A stretch of DNA of 10,244 nucleotides from Candidatus Microgenomates bacterium (GTDB taxonomy: Bacteria > Patescibacteriota > Microgenomatia > UBA1406 > GWC2-37-13), in the NCBI GenBank assembly GCA_016178125.1, contig JACOTV010000045.1:1-10244 (forward strand), read 5' to 3'. The translations under genes and the position numbers were made by a program. Shown in pieces: positions 7,001 through 10,244 of the stretch. Under the pieces are notes generated by a model. The model was not told where the DNA came from, ran no database searches, and was given only the letters and a program-made list of their open reading frames with translations. Within the stretch, counting starts at the first letter, position 1. Each line of letters begins with the position of its first letter.

Positions 7001-7750
7001 TTCTTCTTCGAGAAGGTCATTGAGTTTGAGTGAACGCACGATTTTATGCATGCGATCAAAGAACGCGGTCTTTTGTGACTTCTTTTCGACGAATTTATTG
7101 GAAAGCTGCTTGTACGCTTCTTTTTCCTTAAGTGACAGTTCTTGAAGCGCAATTGCGGCCATGTCTTTGTTACCAAGCTTTTTGATGATTGCGTCGTGCT
7201 GTTTTACAAATGATGCACGAGTTGTTTCTTTATCGGCTTCATAGATATCTTCTTCTTTCTTGATTTCGTCTTTTTTGAGTTCTTCGATGCGTGCTGCTGC
7301 TGCTTTTTGCTTTACATCATCGGTTGCGGTAACCAAGTAGAGCGCATAATAGATGATTCTCTCAAGTGACTGAGGAGGAATGTCAAGCAATGTGCTTAAA
7401 GGGGCAGAGGGCCCTTTAAAGTACCAGATGTGTGCAATAGGTGAGGCTAATTTGATATAGCCCATGCGCTCACGACGTACTGCCGAAGTGGTGACCTCGA
7501 CGCCGCAGCGATCGCATACGATGCCACGATAACGGATTCTTTTGTATTTTCCACAGTAACATTCGTAATCTTTGGTAGGTCCAAAGATACGTTCGTCAAA
7601 AAGTCCGTCTTTTTCGGGGCGGAGGGTACGATAGTTGATGGTTTCTGGTTTGGTGACTTCGCCTTTACTCCAGGTGAGAATGTTCTCAGGAGACGCGAGA
7701 CGAATTTGGAGTCCACTAAAATCTACGATAGGAAGCTGGTCGTTTTGCAT
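3953..7750 (-). CDS. rpoC: DNA-directed RNA polymerase subunit beta'
   Basis: The beta' subunit supplies the catalytic magnesium site, bridge helix, trigger loop and much of the clamp of RNA polymerase. The product is 1265 residues, shorter than E. coli (1407) mainly because the trigger loop has no SI3 insertion. Visible landmarks in order: N-terminal zinc finger C64/C66/C79/C82; a charged helical insertion (about 143-246); [20 protein letters not shown] leading into the rudder region; [20 protein letters not shown]; the catalytic motif NADFDGDAM (547-555) with all three metal-binding Asp; bridge helix with [19 protein letters not shown]; second zinc site C880/C949/C956/C959; trigger loop QLTMRVRH with M993, R994 and H997; and the C-terminal [24 protein letters not shown] segment. 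The usual Gln after NADFDGD is Ala, and the trigger-loop TF is VR. The start at 7750 lies 3 nt past the rpoB stop with no Shine-Dalgarno motif, implying coupled translation. The 3' end overlaps rpsL by 50 nt. Confidence 0.99.
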   Translation of the reverse strand: [1265 protein letters not shown]

Positions 7751-7753
7751 GTA

Positions 7754-10244
7754 TTAGGCTTTATAGTCAATTGATAATCCGAGGGCATTTAACTCCTTCA
7801 AAAGTACATGGAATGATTCAGGTACGTTTGACTGGGGAATTTCGAGGCCTTTGATGATCGATTCGAATGCCTTCACACGACCGCGCAAATCGTCGGACTT
7901 AATGGTAAGCATTTCTTGCAATGCATATGGTACGCGATGTGATTCTAAGGCCCAGACTTCCATCTCTCCAAAACGCTGTCCTCCCATTTGGCTTTTACCA
8001 CCTAACGGTTGTTGCGTAACGAGTGAGTATGGTCCAATTGAGCGTGCATGGAACTTATCTTCGATCATATGGATAAGTTTCATAATGTATCCGACGCCGA
8101 CTAAGGCTTTGCGTTCAAACGGCTTTCCAGAGGCGCCATCATACATGGTCATCTTTCCGTCAAGGGGAAGATCGAGCTTGCGGAGTTCGTTCTGCAAGAA
8201 ATCTTCCTGAATCTTTTCAAAGATCGGGAACGACATTTGGGTGTGTTCGCGCATGGCGACCAAGCCCAAGAGTGTTTCGTAAAGCTGTCCAAGATTCATA
8301 CGTGACAAAATGGAAAGCGGTGAGATGATGATGTCGATTGGGGTACCGTCTTCAAGGTAAGGCATGTCGTACTCGGGAAGAATACGTGAAATCACGCCTT
8401 TGTTACCATGGCGACCGGCAAGTTTATCGCCGACTGAGATCTTTCTCATCTGGGCGATTGTTACCAATATGCGCTTGATGATCGAGGGCTCAAGTTCGTT
8501 TGGATCTTTTTTGGTGTCGATGATTTCGATGTTGACTACGACACCACGCTTACCATAAGGTACGCGAAGTGAGGTGTCCTTGACGTCTTTTGCTTTTTCT
8601 CCAAAGATGGCGCGCAGAAGTCGCTCTTCGGCGGAAAGCTCTTTTTCACCCTTGGGTGCGACTTTTCCGACCAAGATGTCTCCACCTTTGACTTCGGTTC
8701 CCAAAACCACGAGTCCTTCGCGGTCAAGGTTTTGAAGAACTTCTTCGCGGACATTAGGAATGTCGCGGGTTAGTTCCTCAGGTCCGAGTTTGGTATCAAC
8801 GATATCTGCGATGAATTCTTCTGAGGAAATTGAGGTCAACACATCTTCACGAACCAAGCGTTCTGAGACGACAAAGCCGTCTTCGTAGCCGAGTCCGTTA
8901 AGTGAAGTGTAGGCGATAAGTAAGTTCTGACCCAATGCGAGTCGACCATTTTCGGCAGATGGGCCGTCGATGATAAGATCGCCTTTTTTGATTTTCTGTT
9001 TGGGTTCAACGCGGGGGCGCTGATCAAAGACGACGTCCTTATTGGTTTTTATGAAACGATCTAGCTTGTATTCGATTTTCTTTCCTGATTTTCCGGCGAA
9101 AATTACTTTTTGACCGTCTACATAATCAATGACGCCGTCTTCGGTTGCGAATACGGTGCGATTCAAGGCTGAGGCAACTTTGCGTTCCATGTTGGTTCCG
9201 ATAATGGGAGCCGCAGGCTTCACAAGAGGCACAGCCTGACATTGCATGTGGGTTCCCATGAGTGCGCGCGATGCATCGTCGTTCTGAAGGAACGGGATGA
9301 GCGCGGCCGAGGCGCCGACTACTTGGCGAGGCGAGATATCGATGTAATCAAGTTTGTCTGGGGTTACTTCGATAAGGTCTCCCATATGGCGGGCTACAAC
9401 GTGGGTGTCTGTTATAAAGCCATTGTCATCGATATTCACCGTGTCTGAGGTGATGTAGTACTTTTCTTCGTCGTCGGCCTGCATGAATTCGAGCTTATCG
9501 GTGATTTTTGCACGCTTTTTACCATTGGTTACTACTTCAATTTTGCGATATGGCGTTTCGAGGAAATTGTACTTATTTACACGGCTGTAAAGAGCCATGT
9601 AGGTTACGACGCCAATGTTTGGGCCTTCTGGTGATCGAATCGGGCAGATTCTTCCGTATTGTGAGGCCGAAATATCGCGGATTGAGAACGATGCGCGTTC
9701 TTTTTCGATACCACCGGGACCACCGACGGTTATACGACGCATGTTGTCGAGTTCTGAGAGTGGATTGGTTTGATCAACGATTGTTGAAAGCTGGCTGGTG
9801 CGATAGAACGAATTCAATGCAACAGTCAACGGCTTTGAGTTCACGATTTGAGAAGGAGTAACAACGGTGTCGGTCTGAACCAAACTCATGCGTTCTTTGA
9901 TTTCGCGCTCGGCGCGAACCATTCCTACACGGATACCGTACATACCGATGAGTTCGCCGACGGTGCGCAAACGGCGGTTGCCCAAGTGATCGATGTCATC
10001 GAACTTACCCTTCTCAGCGGTTATGTTGATGAGGTACTTAATGGTTTCGATGATGTCGCGCTTGGTGAGCAAATGACCATCTTTATTGATAGGGGTATCT
10101 AATTTGAGTTTTTTGTTTACTTTATAACGACCCACGTCGGCTAAAGAATAGCGGCGGGGATTGAAGAGAAGATTGTTAATCGTCTCGTATGCATTATCAA
10201 GGACGAGGGGTTCTCCGGGCTTAACTTTGCGATATATTTCGAGA
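7754..10244 (-). CDS. rpoB: DNA-directed RNA polymerase subunit beta, C-terminal part (5' end outside window)
   Basis: The beta subunit forms half of the RNA polymerase active-site cleft and the rifampicin pocket. About 829 codons are visible and the frame stays open to the right edge. The stretch before GTG at 10135 reads EIYRKVKPGEPLVLDNAYE and onward to the YSLADVGRYKVNKKL junction, which is clear RpoB, so GTG at 10135 is internal and the true start lies beyond the window. Recognisable parts: rifampicin region SQLSTIVDQTNPLSEL and following residues (9713-9799); CPIRSPEGPNIG; MGTHMQCQAVP; GLGYEDGFVVSERL with the active-site Glu-Asp at 8879-8884; KISVGDKLAGRHGNKGVISR with two RNA- and substrate-contacting lysines; and the C-terminal HARSIGPYSLVTQQPLGGK, GQRFGEMEVWALE and SFHVLLKEL elements that lock beta to beta'. 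There is no equivalent of the E. coli SI2 insertion. Several rifampicin-contact residues are non-standard. The stop at 7754-7756 is 3 nt before rpoC. Confidence 0.99.
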   Translation of the reverse strand, partial: LEIYRKVKPGEPLVLDNAYETINNLLFNPRRYSLADVGRYKVNKKLKLDTPINKDGHLLTKRDIIETIKYLINITAEKGKFDDIDHLGNRRLRTVGELIGMYGIRVGMVRAEREIKERMSLVQTDTVVTPSQIVNSKPLTVALNSFYRTSQLSTIVDQTNPLSELDNMRRITVGGPGGIEKERASFSIRDISASQYGRICPIRSPEGPNIGVVTYMALYSRVNKYNFLETPYRKIEVVTNGKKRAKITDKLEFMQADDEEKYYITSDTVNIDDNGFITDTHVVARHMGDLIEVTPDKLDYIDISPRQVVGASAALIPFLQNDDASRALMGTHMQCQAVPLVKPAAPIIGTNMERKVASALNRTVFATEDGVIDYVDGQKVIFAGKSGKKIEYKLDRFIKTNKDVVFDQRPRVEPKQKIKKGDLIIDGPSAENGRLALGQNLLIAYTSLNGLGYEDGFVVSERLVREDVLTSISSEEFIADIVDTKLGPEELTRDIPNVREEVLQNLDREGLVVLGTEVKGGDILVGKVAPKGEKELSAEERLLRAIFGEKAKDVKDTSLRVPYGKRGVVVNIEIIDTKKDPNELEPSIIKRILVTIAQMRKISVGDKLAGRHGNKGVISRILPEYDMPYLEDGTPIDIIISPLSILSRMNLGQLYETLLGLVAMREHTQMSFPIFEKIQEDFLQNELRKLDLPLDGKMTMYDGASGKPFERKALVGVGYIMKLIHMIEDKFHARSIGPYSLVTQQPLGGKSQMGGQRFGEMEVWALESHRVPYALQEMLTIKSDDLRGRVKAFESIIKGLEIPQSNVPESFHVLLKELNALGLSIDYKA

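Noticed and set aside
7754..10135. rpoB starting at GTG 10135
   Set aside because: The frame upstream to 10244 encodes conserved RpoB sequence (PGEPLVLDNAYE and RRYSLADVGRY), so this GTG is an internal valine codon and the gene continues past the window.
1..10244. CRISPR array, insertion sequence, tRNA/rRNA, toxin-antitoxin or defence system
   Set aside because: I found no repeat arrays, transposase motifs, cloverleaf-like sequences or defence-type genes; the window is almost wholly filled by core transcription and translation genes.

Overview
This window is a housekeeping locus: the 3' half of the rpoBC RNA polymerase operon joined directly to the str (ribosomal S12/S7/EF-G) operon. Everything from 240 to the right edge is on the minus strand. 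Read in transcription order (right to left) it holds rpoB (5' end outside the window), rpoC, rpsL, rpsG, fusA and a small calcineurin-like metallophosphoesterase. A 3'-terminal fragment of an unrecognised plus-strand gene (1-243) converges on the phosphoesterase, and the two stop codons share bases in a TTAA at 240-243.

Organism: a bacterium using the standard code, with moderate GC in the operon and a visibly AT-richer first 60 bases. The window has no taxonomic marker I can place with certainty. The very tight rpoB-rpoC-rpsL-rpsG-fusA packing, the lack of Shine-Dalgarno sequences, an S12 with the 'GIGHNL' variant and several departures from near-universal polymerase motifs make me favour Candidate Phyla Radiation/Patescibacteria. 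This is an inference. An actinobacterial-style helical insert in beta' shows it is not a proteobacterial-type polymerase.

Layout: gaps are 3 nt (rpoB/rpoC), a 50-nt overlap (rpoC/rpsL), 14 nt (rpsL/rpsG), 88 nt (rpsG/fusA) and 7 nt (fusA/phosphoesterase). No stretch over 300 nt lacks a gene. The only sizeable non-coding region, 3004-3091, holds a long imperfect hairpin followed by six U in the transcript. It is the one obvious place for post-transcriptional control or attenuation between ribosomal protein and translation-factor genes. tuf, the usual partner after fusA, is absent, and the phosphoesterase takes its place.

How the genes work together: rpoB and rpoC encode the two catalytic subunits of RNA polymerase; rpsL and rpsG encode decoding-centre and head proteins of the 30S subunit; fusA encodes the translocase. 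One transcription unit would therefore co-supply core transcription and translation. I see no mobile element, CRISPR array, tRNA, rRNA or defence system. The points worth a second look are the intergenic RNA structure, the rpoC/rpsL overlap, the altered rifampicin pocket and altered active-site motifs of the polymerase, and the phosphoesterase in place of tuf.
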